Counted from the first letter of the stretch, positions 1 through 10,970 are shown. The stretch: DNA of 64,000 bases from Sipunculus nudus (GCA_026874595.1 CM049316.1:56307676-56371675), one strand, 5' to 3'. Notes: generated from the sequence alone by a model not told the origin. Made by a program: numbers and translations.

Positions 1-219
1 TTGACGTGGAATCAAAAATATGACAAAAATAAACACACCTTCAAATAATTGCAAGAAATTAATTAGAGGGATAACATAACAGAACCTGGTATTAATAATT
101 CTACGGCAACCGGCATATATGTAACTGCAACACTTGTGTTCGTCAGAGATATTACTTATTAATGGAAATTATGATCTATAAATTGTCTGATAAATTCTGT
201 CACCACCTTTTCTTTGCAG

Positions 220-363
220 CCCAAAATGCTGGGAGACGATATCAGTTGTTCTCATTGCACGTTTCTCAATAAATCAGATAGCACGTTATGCTTAATGTGC
301 TCAAAATCACTACGAATTTCCCGCTCGAAACCGGACGATGCTGATAGCAACGTAAATGTGCCA
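220..363 (+). CDS. Gene 1 exon: RanBP2-type zinc finger 2
   Basis: A TCTTTGCAG acceptor precedes the exon and a GTAAGT donor follows. It is 48 codons long, phase 0 at both ends. The finger reads C-x2-C-x3-N-x6-C-x2-C and keeps the Thr-Phe pair after the second Cys and Met before the last Cys, the surface that NZF fingers use to bind ubiquitin. Against copy 2 there are five amino-acid changes and one synonymous change. Confidence 0.75.
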
Positions 364-3300
364 GTAAGTTAGAATATCATCCCTGTACACATTGATATGA
401 TTATTAGCAAACGGAAAATAATCATCAAATGATAACGACTGGAAGTCCTGAAAACTATGAAAATCACAATGTGTAATTCGCATAATGCTTCAGAACAGGT
501 ACTTTTCACATGTTAAAAGGAAATAAATTGTATTGTTGCATGGTTATATATTATTGATGTAATTGCTGATGTAAATTAAAGTTTTTCTACACGAGATAAT
601 GTTGGATATAAACCACTTTTAGGATTTCCAACTGATTTAAGTAAGCTTTTACAAGAATTATATTCGATAGGCCAAGGGACCGGAAGATGATGTGGAAGAG
701 AAGGGATGTCCAAGGTGTACATACATAAACTCTAGAGACGCTGCATACTGTGAGATGTGCGCTTTGCTGTTTAAGGTATTGATTGAAAATAAGATAACTG
801 AGAATTTAAAGAAACTAGTAAGGCAAAGGATAAGCAATGGGGCAGGGATCAGCATGCCTGAGGTTTTTACAGCTTTGCCTGCAGAAACTATATCTGTTTT
901 CATAGTTGACTTCAAGCAGAATGGTATGATAAAGGTTGATAACGTTGCATGGTAAACAACGCATACATGCATATATTTCATAAAAAATTTGTTCCCGTCT
1001 CGAAGCTGTTTCTACTTGTGCATATCTGCCATGGCTGGTCAGTTAAATTGATGCACTTTCTGAATAAATAAACGTTCAGCTTACATATGCATATAGCTAA
1101 AAAAGTTTGCAACAGTGGGGTATATACGCTACTGCTTCTGTCCGTAGGAGGGAATTAATGAACCGGAAGCCTCAGGTATTAGTGCATCTCATAACCCACT
1201 ACCGCTAGCCTCTTCTGGTGGTCGTGCTGAGGGAATATTACCGGAATATGGTAGGGCAAAAGGGACTCCCGGTCTGACCGACAAAGCTGAAGTGAGTAAA
1301 AAAAGGGCTCATTCTTGTTATTTCAAGTGTTAATGGGAAATGTGACGTCTTTTCGAGATTACCTAGTGAGACTTATTCGTACTTCATATATTTACTCATA
1401 TGTTAACCCATATTAAATAAATCTGAAGCAGGCGTAATTTAACGAAAAAGATAATTTCAATATTCTTTGGATTGACTTCATTTACTTTAAAAGCCAGGGG
1501 TTGCCATTTTCAAAGAGTAGCCACATCAACACCTGATATACATTTGTGCGAATATGATTTTCAGATATTTTGGAAACAGGAGTATCAAGACAGTCTCAGA
1601 GAAATATATGAAGATGAAAATAAAGTTTTATGTAAATATACCTTTCAAATATTTATTTAAGTTTAAATTATAAGTGTGTGTTGATATTTGTTTCAATAAA
1701 CTTTAAAGTAAATATACTTAAATCTGAAGGATTTTCCGTTTTCTGATAGATTATATTATCATCATTTTTTTTTCTTGCAGAGCAATAACATCTTCGGCAA
1801 ACTAAGCTTAATTCGTAAAATATCCATATTTTTTATGTTATTTAAAATGTGGATAAATGTAAGGCACCTATTATCTGCCACGCAAACGTTCACACAATTG
1901 GCATATACATGGAATTAGTTTCTCATACCTCTTATTTACAAGGCGATCCACCGTGCCATGGTCCTTTGCACGATGACACTGTACATGAAGACAGACTGAA
2001 ATGTTCTTCATGTGACAAACAGTATTGCACCGATTGCAAAAACCCCTACCTTAAGGTAAGGGTTGGAGAACAAACGTTTATGAAATTGTAAAATGAGAGA
2101 TAGAACAGAACAATATTTTCGCACATGTGGTTTACTTTGTCGTTCTCCCATGATGGAAGACATCTGGTGTTTTGTCTAGCGTCGTCGTTCGTTGTCATTT
2201 CTTGTAAACTTGATGACTATTCAACCACTCAATATTTATAATGAAATTTGAGATTTCGATTGTGTTTGCCAATAACCCGTAGGAATTCGGAAACCGGTGA
2301 CCTTGACCTTCATCTTCAAGGTCAAATAAGCCGAAATAAAGATATTGTGTACCCCACAACTCTTGCAGAATTGCATATTTTTCCCTCAAATTTGATACAC
2401 TGGTTTGTTTAAACCAAGTTAGAGTGTTAAAAAAATTATATTTTACCTTTTGAACCACTCGGAATGATTCAGCGAAATTTGATAGGTCAGATGTTTCATC
2501 CTAAAGCTCAAACGAGATTGAAAACTGGTGACGATGACCTTCATCTTCAAGGTCAAAACTTAAGAAATCTTGTGAGCCCCATAAGTTTTGAAGTACTGCA
2601 TATTTTTACACAACCAGGTGTTTGAGCCAGGTGCTGGGAGGGTATTAAAAATAAGAAGTTTGGTCCTTTTAACTGTAAGTTCAAATACATGGAAATTTAT
2701 TACTTCTGCTAGCACCATAACTTTTGAAAGAGTGCACATTTTTGGAGATTGGGGATCCAAGAAGAAGGGAGACATATCTCTTTTTGGGACTCATTCTTAA
2801 GGTTTCTCTGTGTATGCGATAAGATACTGAAAATTTATTTTCAGAAATGTCACGGGAGAACGTGCCCTTGGCTTCGTCACTGTCACCATTCAAGAATGTG
2901 CAGATTCTTTCTACGCATATTGCCTGAGGATAATCTACAACGCCTACTGCAAGTAAGCATCTTAAGACTGAATAACGTATATTACTGACATCTCCTTTCG
3001 GATCAACAAGAACCAATCGCATTCATTCAACATAATGTCTTACTAGTAATAACCCAATCATACTTTCAACATATCTAACCTCCTGGTAGTGACCAGCTGT
3101 AATGTATAGCTCAAACGCCTGAGGTTGCCTTGAATGATAAATTATTAAACATAAATTGTATTGTTAATTTTATCATGAAAGGTTTTATGAGTTGTAGTGG
3201 GTTGATATAAACACTGGGACAGACAGTGTGTCTTTCTAAAGGTAAATGTGGTGTAGATAAACATGGACTTTCTTTGCTTCATGAAAGGAAAACTTTTGCC

Positions 3301-6123
3301 CGTTTGAGAGTTACAGTGCTTGGTCTCAGAAAGCCAAACATTACTCTTCTTACAGGTAAGCTGCTTCCAGAAATGTAAACATTTTTTTATTACATCTAAC
3401 AATCAGCCAATATGTGTTATGCAACAGCATGTCTGACAGGCATTTAACATGCGATTTTGTAGCAGTTTTTTTGTTGATTTAATTGAATATGAAAATGTCA
3501 CAGTATGCACACACCCATATTTTCACGTTAATGTATAGGAATTAGATTGTCTTTCTGGCGCAATGGATTTCCGGTCAGTTTGTTTCATATATATTGGGAT
3601 GAATTATAGTCATGGTCCTTTGCCCGTGCCGGCTTTACGTCCCTACGGACGTCTGTTAACAGGGCACCTTTTTTTAAACCGTTAGCCTACGGATCCAAAA
3701 TTTGACATAGAGTTATATGTCCCCAAAATCGCCAACCATGCCAAAATTGGGTCACTATAACTAAGTTCCTTTGAGTTTTTAAGGAAAACCATGAATTTTC
3801 CATTAAAAACCCATTGTTATACATGAAGACTGCATAATATCAAAACTACTGATCTGACATTAGTCATATTGAATATAACCATTTTTCTATATATTTCCTA
3901 TGTACATACCAGAAATTGTGTCAGTATTGTGTAATTTCTTGAAGTTAGTGGCCAAAAAATAATGCCTTTCATAAAGAAATCTGGAAAGATATTTGCTCAC
4001 ATGAGAAATGTTGAAGCTAAAGACCTTTTTACATGGATATAACTTTATTTAATAAAGATTCAATTGTATACCCTAACTTAGATCTGCATTTTGCAATTTT
4101 TTATTTACATAAATATAAAATAAGTACATTAAGTTTTGCCCAAATTTGGCCATGACATTTTTTTCCTCTAAGTACTTTTGATATATTTTTTCACAGCATA
4201 TGTTCATAACGATTTAATCTGTTAGAAAATAAAAGCTCGAAATAAGGCTAGTTCTTGAAATTCTTTTTTTTTATTCTCATATTGTATTTACAAGCATTGT
4301 TAAACTCCAGCCATTCTGGTCACTGGAGGTCAGCTGTGCCAGGGTACCTGATTTGTCATGGGTCACTTGGGGAGATCCCCCGCTGTGGCAGGTGTACAGT
4401 AATTCTCGTACCCACCCACCAAGTGTTAAGCAGTAATTGTTATTGTTTAAACTGTATTTCCCTAATTGTAATGCTGCTTTGACTATAATATACAAAACTT
4501 TCCTTAATATATTAATTCAAGGAGTAATCAAGAAGATGCCATTTGGTAATGTAGCATTGTAAAAAAAATAATTTTCCTTAAATAATTTAAGAAATCAAAA
4601 TATCATTAAACCCATCAGTATGCATAATTTAAAAATATATGAGCCAAATTTAAAATTGGTGCAATTTAGAATTGTGAATTCTAAATCAAATGTTATTTTC
4701 AGATATTTGTTATGAAAATTTATAAAATGTTTTGTCTTAAAAAAGCAAATAAATCTGTGTGCATAATGTGATGTTATCTGACAAAAGTATTATAAAATAT
4801 TGATGCAGTATAAAATTGTAATTCACCTTATATATTCAGTTATATATGTTATATAACGAATGTATGAACTTGTAAATTGATAAAAGAAATAAGTATATTT
4901 TGCATTTGCTAAAATTTTCGAATGTTCTGCTGAGCGACGTGACCTATGGATCCCTTGTTAGTTCCCTAAGAATGGTGGTACTGCCGATAAAATGAGTCTT
5001 TTATTTACTGTTGCTTAGTGCTTAGTTGTTTACTGCGAAAAAAAGAAGTGCCTCCTACATATTAAGGGCATCTGGTTTACCATCCGGCGTATCTGGCGAT
5101 AAATCATATTTTTTTTTTAATTGACGAAAAGATTATCTAAGTTGAAGGTTCTTGAACGGTATTTTTTTTACGTTTTCTTTCAATCTGGCGCCATTATCAA
5201 TTGGATGCTTCATTCTCACAGTGCCTATAAGGATTACCTCATTGAGAAAATTAAAAGATTTAGATTAGATCCAGCTGAGATAATGGATAAGTATCGTCTC
5301 GTCAGGATAATTGAGCAAAATTTGGACAGCGATATAGAAATATTAAATGAGACCAGGGATACTCTATGTGAGGCAAGTATTTAGGATTGTTTTTGTATAT
5401 GCATTTCTGTGTGCACTGATCCATTGTATCACGTCACTACCTTTTAAGGATAAAATATGGGAGCAAATATTCAGAACAATTTAACTTCATGACAATAAAT
5501 GCAGGTTATCTTTATATAAATTGGACCAGGGTTTGGTCAGAAGAAAAAAAAAAAAAATGTCGTCTTACACCATACACGGTGATTGGCTTCATTTTCGCGG
5601 AGTTAAAAGTTCGCAATTTTAAACTTTTCAGTGTTTCGCGAGGCTTCTATTTTCGCGACCTCGCATAACAAACACCTTTACACAGAGGATAACTATTAAT
5701 ATCATGTGAATTTAATGTGAACAAAATCCTATTAACAAAAATATTGTTCGTTAGTGGCAGACAATTAGAGAGATATTATGTCATTTTAAATAAGAATTTA
5801 TGAACATACACGAGCTATATCTATTCATAATGTCAACATTGCCTTCCACGATAGGAAAACTTATTCATGAAGGTTTTATTTTCGCGATTATTCCCCTTTC
5901 TCTAATATCGCGAATTTTAAACCCTCGCGAACACAAAAGCAGCCACAGTATGTTATTATTTAATGTGTATTTTCAATATATTGATTATACAAGAATCAAA
6001 CAGGATCAAATTATCACATTTGTTGTAATCTGAATGATTTATTCCTCGTATGCCTTTCCATGGACCTTGCAGTTCGTACAGACAAACATACCTGTGAGAC
6101 AACCGGGAAAACCTACAACATAA
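220..6123 (+). CDS. RNF31: HOIP/RNF31-like protein, gene 1 (5' exons outside the window)
   Basis: This is the C-terminal half of a HOIP (linear-ubiquitin E3, RNF31) relative. Exons: 220-363, 671-775, 1148-1291, 1565-1631, 1943-2055, 2845-2952, 3288-3355 (tentative), 5222-5372 and 6073-6123. Phases agree throughout: 0 up to the fourth exon, which ends in phase 1 and joins an exon supplying two bases; the tentative exon ends in phase 2 and joins one supplying one base. The product carries zinc fingers 2 and 3, a linker, an IBR-like module, a RING2/LDD-junction-like piece, an LDD-like helix region and a short tail. In the family these domains act in LUBAC in the cytosol. RING1 and the RING2 core with the catalytic Cys are not found, so ligase activity is not predicted. 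PUB and zinc finger 1 exons should lie upstream of base 1 if this gene resembles gene 2. Calling it RNF31 rests on remembered family features. Confidence 0.7.
671..775 (+). CDS. Gene 1 exon: RanBP2-type zinc finger 3
   Basis: The acceptor is ATTCGATAG. The finger is C-x2-C-x3-N-x6-C-x2-C with Thr-Tyr and a Cys-x-Met-Cys ending. The end at 775 (AAG|GTATTG, phase 0) is chosen because the next exon starts in phase 0. The frame stays open to 952 and that extension loosely resembles the HOIP segment before the UBA, ending at a possible GTAAAC donor. However, its differences from copy 2 are mostly replacements, as expected of intron sequence, and the GTAAAC donor would be out of phase. Confidence 0.65.
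1148..1291 (+). CDS. Gene 1 exon: low-complexity linker
   Basis: The acceptor TCTGTCCGTAG and donor GTGAGT bound 48 open codons, phase 0 at both ends, rich in Gly, Pro, Ser and Ala. HOIP has a Pro/Ser-rich linker after its NZF fingers. Both duplicates keep the frame and the donor (GTGAGT here, GTAAGT in copy 2). Four residues differ between copies, so this part is loosely constrained. Confidence 0.55.
1565..1631 (+). CDS. Gene 1 exon: helix leading into IBR
   Basis: The acceptor GATTTTCAG and donor GTAAAT bound 67 nt, starting phase 0 and ending phase 1. The last base (T) plus the first two bases of the next exon make a Cys codon, the first IBR ligand. The encoded acidic helix resembles the HOIP stretch just before its IBR. 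It is identical in copy 2, although the neighbouring intron differs at roughly one base in ten. Confidence 0.6.
1943..2055 (+). CDS. Gene 1 exon: IBR-like zinc module
   Basis: The acceptor TCTTATTTACAAG and donor GTAAGG bound 113 nt. With the split Cys codon it encodes a Cys pair, a spacer of about 16 residues, then C-x2-C-x4-C-x2-C (CSSCDKQYCTDC), as in the in-between-RING domain of HOIP. All three differences from copy 2 are synonymous. The two downstream IBR ligands may come from the next exon, which has a His/Cys cluster at its start. Confidence 0.7.
2845..2952 (+). CDS. Gene 1 exon: RING2/LDD-junction-like segment
   Basis: The acceptor TTATTTTCAG and donor GTAAGC bound 36 codons, phase 0 at both ends. 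The product has a Cys/His-rich start (KCHGRTCPWLRHC) followed by HHSRMCRFFLR and LQRLLQ. This pattern recalls the end of HOIP RING2 and the first LDD helix (HH-x-R-x-C, then Leu-Arg, then LQ-x-LLQ). The RING2 core that should precede it is missing. The exon and its flanks are identical in copy 2. Confidence 0.6.
3288..3355 (+). CDS. Gene 1 exon (tentative) joining the junction segment to the LDD
   Basis: This exon was chosen mainly on phase. It runs from a weak acceptor (CATGAAAG) in phase 0 to TACAG|GTAAGC in phase 2, exactly what is needed between the exons at 2845 and 5222. The 22 open codons are identical in copy 2. There is no clear family similarity, and another exon in the 2953-5221 intron could serve instead. 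Confidence 0.3.
3540..4960 (+). repeat. Degenerate dispersed element in gene 1 intron (AGCTCAGCTGAC family)
   Basis: The left part carries the family phrases 'accgttagcct' and 'gtctgttaacagggcac' (about 3640-3690). The right end reads GCTGAGCGACGTGACC, a decayed form of the family end GCTGAGCGTCATGACC. The interior is AT-rich. It is present at the same place in copy 2 (about 51130-52500). Confidence 0.5.
5222..5372 (+). CDS. Gene 1 exon: LDD-like helical region
   Basis: The acceptor CATTCTCACAG precedes 151 nt. The product contains AYKDYLIEK, then RLDP and a long amphipathic helix ending in RIIEQNL. HOIP has HYKEYL followed by SLDP and a similar helix in its linear ubiquitin chain determining domain. 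The exon ends GAG|GCAAGT, a GC-AG donor, in phase 0. If this is not a splice site, the frame would stop three codons later. It is identical in copy 2. Confidence 0.7.
6073..6123 (+). CDS. Gene 1 last coding exon
   Basis: The acceptor is CCTTGCAG. Sixteen codons end at TAA (6121-6123), giving a short basic tail with FVQTNIPVRQPGKPTT, comparable in position and character to the HOIP C-terminus. Copy 2 has one extra base in this exon and reads on in another frame. Confidence 0.5.
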   Translation, partial: FVQTNIPVRQPGKPTT

Positions 6124-6321
6124 AGGAAGGTGTTGACACCCCTAACTAATTCATAAGCAGAGCTATGTCAGACCGGTCATTGGATCTGTTTGAATGATTA
6201 AAATTGAGTTATTGACGGAGATTTCTGTTTTATCAGAAAACGCAACAGAAAGGATATAAACTACGTAATCTGCGTGTAATTTTTATATGTAATATGAATA
6301 TATATGGATGTGTGAGAGAGA

Positions 6322-6327
6322 AATAAA
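6322..6327 (+). terminator. Candidate poly(A) signal, gene 1
   Basis: AATAAA lies about 200 bases after the stop codon, in sequence conserved in copy 2 (53870-53875). A further AATAAA lies in the palindromic AT tract near 6610. Confidence 0.4.
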
Positions 6328-6774
6328 TACATGTGTTACCACTGATTTTAATAGCCCAATCTTCCAAGGGTTTTACTGTATGTTTTACATGCTGTATATA
6401 TAGCATTGCAGTTTTAGTATTGAAAGAAAAAGCAAGGGGGAAATATATCCTGTAAAGACCACTAGAATATATGTATACACTGCATGTGCAAAATTACAAG
6501 GATTGAAAATTTGAAGTATAGTTGAAATAATATCCAGGCAATCAGCTTTTTATATATTGTATTTGATGTGATTTTGTACAATTATGTGTGAAATGTGTAT
6601 TGTATGATTTTTTTAAAATAAAATTTATTTTAAAAAAGGAGTCTTACTGTATATTTGAAGTTTATTTGCTGTTGTGTTTATACACATACATATCTGATCG
6701 TATTAGAATTTTACAAAAAGTATTTATACGTGTCTTCTCTGCATACACTTTCATATAAGGGTTCCGGTCTATGA

Positions 6775-7845
6775 CCAATTTTAGCTCAGCTAACTAAAAC
6801 AAATGGAGCTCCTTTAAAAACTCAAATTAGGTCACTGTGACCTATATCATCCTAGCTATGATGCTCGAATGTACCCCCTAAATAATTTTAAAAAATAATA
6901 CAAAAGCTCCAGTATCTGAATAACTAATGCATTGATTGCCATGATTACATATTGATTATGGAGTGTTTCCTCATTTCCTGACGACTGGTGGCAAATCTGT
7001 ACTTTTTCTTATGTTTACGCATTTTTTCTTTTTTTTTACCTTCAAATGAAGAAGTTCAAGGATAACAGGGCACAAACCATAACCATTTGACCTAGAAATT
7101 TTTATTTGTACATCCAGGGAGGTCCTAGACAAATCTCCTCGGAAACGTGAAATAAGGTCATGGTGACATATATTCTGCGAGCTACTGATAAACATGATTT
7201 TGAGCATCCAGAAAGTCAGACAGGGGACGTTTTTTATCTATTTGGCCTAGAATCTTCTAATTTGATATTCAGGGAGATCTTGGATAAATGTCCTTGGAAA
7301 CTTAAAATAAGGGCACCGTGACCTGTATTTTGCGGAACATAGGAAATAACCTAGATTTGAGCAAATGGACCCAAATTGTATCCGTTAGGCCGATAATATT
7401 CTAATCCAACATCCAGGGGGTTTCTGGACACATTTTCTTAGAAATCTTAAACTTGGTCATGATGACCTATATATTCTGCAAGTAACTGGCCAAAAGCCTA
7501 ACTTTGAACATCCAGACAATTAGAAAGAGCACACCTTGTATCAATTAGACCTAGAAACTTCCATCTGTACATCCAGGGAGGTCCTTGGCAAATCATCTCA
7601 GAAACATCAAATTAGATCATGATGACCTATATTCTACAAGCCACTGGCCGAAAGCATGATGTTTAGCACCAAGGAATCCGACATGGTATCGAATTGGCCT
7701 AAAATCGTCTGATGTGATATTCAGAGGTCCTGGGTAAATGTCCTAGTAAATATGAAATTATGTCTGTGTGACATATATTCCGTAAGCTATAGAAAAAAAC
7801 ATGAGTTGAGCACCCTGGAAGTCCGATGTGCACAAATTCTCGACC
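6775..7845 (+). repeat. Dispersed repeat of the AGCTCAGCTGAC family
   Basis: It begins TTTTAGCTCAGCTAAC and contains several imperfect units with 'aggtcactgtgacctatat', 'cctagaaacttc' and 'catccagggaggtc'. Copy 2 (54320-56010) is about 720 bp longer on its right side. It contains a perfect AGGTCACTGTGACCT at 6829-6843. Confidence 0.7.
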
Positions 7846-8355
7846 GCCAGCATGATAATTCGATGTAAATATGAATTACCTATTTTTCATTGGTATATAT
7901 ACATTTGCATTATATTATACTTTTAGTATATATAATAAAACTATACATTTTTATGCATAGTTTTTTTCTAAAAGGCGTCACTCTTACTCTTGACCTATAC
8001 TAGATACATTATATATAATGTTAAGGGGTGCATGTTAATGCGGTACGAACTGTCCGCTAGTGAAGCCTGTTTTTCTAGCGAAGCGGTTAAATTGTAACGC
8101 CGGACATATGCGCCACCGATATGTTTTCGCATCCGGGATCTGCCCAATATTTCCGGGAGCAGTATGGTTATGTGACACTGCATATATATAGAAAGTGAGT
8201 AACCATTAAATCTTGAGCGTATATAAAGAGAACATTGAGAATTCCTGCTTTATTAAGGAATCAAAGTGGCAACTGATATACAGTTTGCCAGAATTTTTTG
8301 TGATCCCGTGTGTGATTCTTTTCCAATAATTACCCTGGCTACGCGTGTTTTCACT

Positions 8356-8358
<3 letters not shown>

Positions 8359-8411
<53 letters not shown>
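8359..8411. repeat. (TA)n microsatellite
   Basis: An uninterrupted TA run. The corresponding place in copy 2 (about 56605) lacks it and has unrelated sequence. Confidence 0.95.
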
Positions 8412-8414
<3 letters not shown>

Positions 8415-8999
8415 GTTGTTCACTTTCTCCCATGAATCATGCAGATACTATAGTATCTCCATGCATGGATCAAATTCAGACCAAGATACCGTAAAAATAG
8501 GAAGTACGATGAAGACTTTAAGCAGAGGCCTGTTAAAGGCCATATGAACATCTACACTGATTGTAGACAAATTAACATTTTCGTCCAAGTTGATTTATTA
8601 TATTCCAGCTTTCGTTTTATATTATTCATTCTCAATAGCATTTGGCGCATGCTAAATTTTTTTTAACATTCATCGATGCTTATAGAAACCTATCTATGTG
8701 ATTATAAAGTTTAATAAAAATTCATTAATCAAGTTAATGATGTACTCATTCATAATGCCCTTTCAGATCAAGTGTAATTTGTACATGCAATTAACATGAT
8801 AAAATCTTTTGGGCACTATGAAATGTGAAGTGAAATCCTATTCGGAGCTGCCATGTTGATTGCTAATTTCGGTATAGTTTTAACTCTTGATTCCTCATTT
8901 TACTGTTACAACAGGTAGGATAGACTTAAACTATAATTTTCTTTTATTCCAGGCATACGGGACACAGACCACCCTATAATCCGAATTAAAACACGTTAT

Positions 9000-10165
9000 T
9001 ATATCCGCTAGAACAAGGTTTTGCGGATACTATGTTTTTGACCGGGTTCCGCCGCCCACCGCCCCTGCGTTCGTTTCCGGGGAACTCCTCTGAGACCACT
9101 GGACCGATTTTTCCGAAACTTGATACAGTTATCGGGTCAAATATGAACTGGTGCCTTACCATTTTGGGTTGACCTCTGACGTTTCCTATCTGCAGTAGGT
9201 CCATCTGTTCGTCTGTGTTTACACATTAAACCAAATATCTTTGGACTCGTATGACCGATCAGTCTGAAATTTTGTATCAGTGTAGCTTTTGGGTAGCTTT
9301 TTTATCATACAATAAACCTGTGGCGCCAGCTGCAACCATCTGTTCGTCTGCCTTGGGTTTAAATCACTCATATCTCTGTGGTTGGACTTATTCACCTGAA
9401 ATTTTGTATGCATATATATCCTAATTAGCGTTCATGAATTTATGACAGGTGGCGCCACCTTCATTCAGGTTCACGCTGCAGACATCCATGCTAATATCTT
9501 CGGACTGATTTGATGTATCTTCATGAAATTTTGCATGTGTATAGATCTTATGTAGCCATTTATCCTATACAAAACTGGTGGTCCCATCTGCAACTCTTTT
9601 TGTACAGCGTGCATCTGTTTGTCTACCTCGGGTTAAAGTCACACATATCGCTGCAGTGATTGGACATATTCACCTGAGATTTTGCATGAGTATACGTCGT
9701 GGATAGCTTTCTTGATTTTATGACAGGTGGCGCCACCTAAATTCACGTTCACGCTGCAGGCATCCGTTTTAATATCTCCGGACTGGTTTGACGTATCTTC
9801 CTGAAATGTTGCATGTGATTAGATCTTACACAGCGCTATGTTATACAGAAAACTGGTGGCGCCACCTGCAACCATTTTTGCACAGCTTCCATCTGTATGT
9901 CTGCTGTTGGATAAAATCACTAATATCTCGGCAGTGGTTTGACTTATCCTTCTGAAATTTTGCATATATATATACATCTTGGTTAGTTTTCTTTTAAATA
10001 ATAGGTGGCGCCAACTACAATCATGTTTACGTAGCAGACATCCATGCTAATATGCAACACATCTCTTTCTATTTCCCTTTGCCACTCAATCCATGCCTCA
10101 CTTCCCCCGTCCTGCTCTGATTTCGGCGGATACACGTAGTCGCTTGTCGACTAACCGTATTCTAG
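9000..10165 (+). mobile_element. Helitron-like non-autonomous element, copy 1
   Basis: The 3' end is well marked: a stem TAGTCG-CTTGT-CGACTA (10137-10153), eight bases, then CTAG (10162-10165) followed by T. This is the layout of Helitron ends (hairpin, CTRR, insertion before T). The same end occurs, with different flanks, at 15843-15871 in reverse orientation. The interior has tandem units of about 280 bp, each with two GGTGGCGCCACC-type palindromes. No Rep/helicase ORF is present. The 5' border is approximate. Confidence 0.6.
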
Positions 10166-10390
10166 TTCTTGTATGGTTACAATACGTTTCTTGATATACA
10201 TGGTCTCAGCAATAATGTCTCTGCAATTATGTCTGAAGTGTGTTGTTTTTCCAGCACGGTGTAGATATACCATGATTCTGCTGACTCAATTATTTACCTG
10301 TCACAAATATATCTAAGTGCCCCTTGCGTGAGAATTTGAGTACCTGTAATGCATGTGCTGTCTTCAACAAATATCTATTCCATGATATAC

Positions 10391-10542
10391 AGAGGCGGGT
10401 CCAGATTTTAGGAAAAGGAGGGGTCCAAACCAGAAGAACTGATGACACTACCTTAAAAAGGTCGGAAACTCCTAAAAAAAACTGCGGCTGAAAAAAAGGG
10501 CGGCGCTCGGACCCCCTGGACCCCACATCTGGATCCGCTTCT
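10391..10542. mobile_element. MITE with GGATCC-type TIRs, copy a
   Basis: It is bounded by inverted repeats AGAGGCGGGTCCAGAT and ATCTGGATCCGCTTCT. The interior has 'aggggtccaa' and 'ggaccccctggacccc'. Related elements are at 10971-11167, 39641-39828, 58340-58540 and 58991-59186. No clear target duplication is seen. Confidence 0.6.
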
Positions 10543-10970
10543 AGTATATACTAGTATCTCTTAATATCTATGTAAAATTTAGGGGAACCGATTCCATGTG
10601 AATTTGCAATAGCTTCTACAGTTCAAATAATGTGAAATACATCGTCAATCATATCATACATATTCGCCTGCTAAATGAAATTCTTACATGTAAGGAACAA
10701 TTACAATTCTGACATACTTCTCACACGGCTCTATTCTATTGGTTGGAAACAAAGCGTATGTGCCAAGCTAACTCCAGTGTGTGTACCTAAGCTTGATTTA
10801 TTTTCCCCTGAAAAAAAGGTATGCATGCATTGAGACACTTGAGTTATTGTGATATGATCATGCCTAATTACGTGGCCTATTTATGTCCGTTGGTTACCTG
10901 GTTTGGCTACCGCACGGTACCTTCGAACTTCGGATTAACCCTTTGATCACAATGGATTTGTAGAATCACC

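Noticed and set aside
2681-3022. - strand open frame of 113 codons (also at 50271-50612)
   Set aside because: It overlaps the well-supported + strand exon, and its product has no recognisable features.
8206-8547. Open frames through the (TA)n tract
   Set aside because: Tyr-Ile repeats are translated microsatellite; copy 2 lacks the tract.
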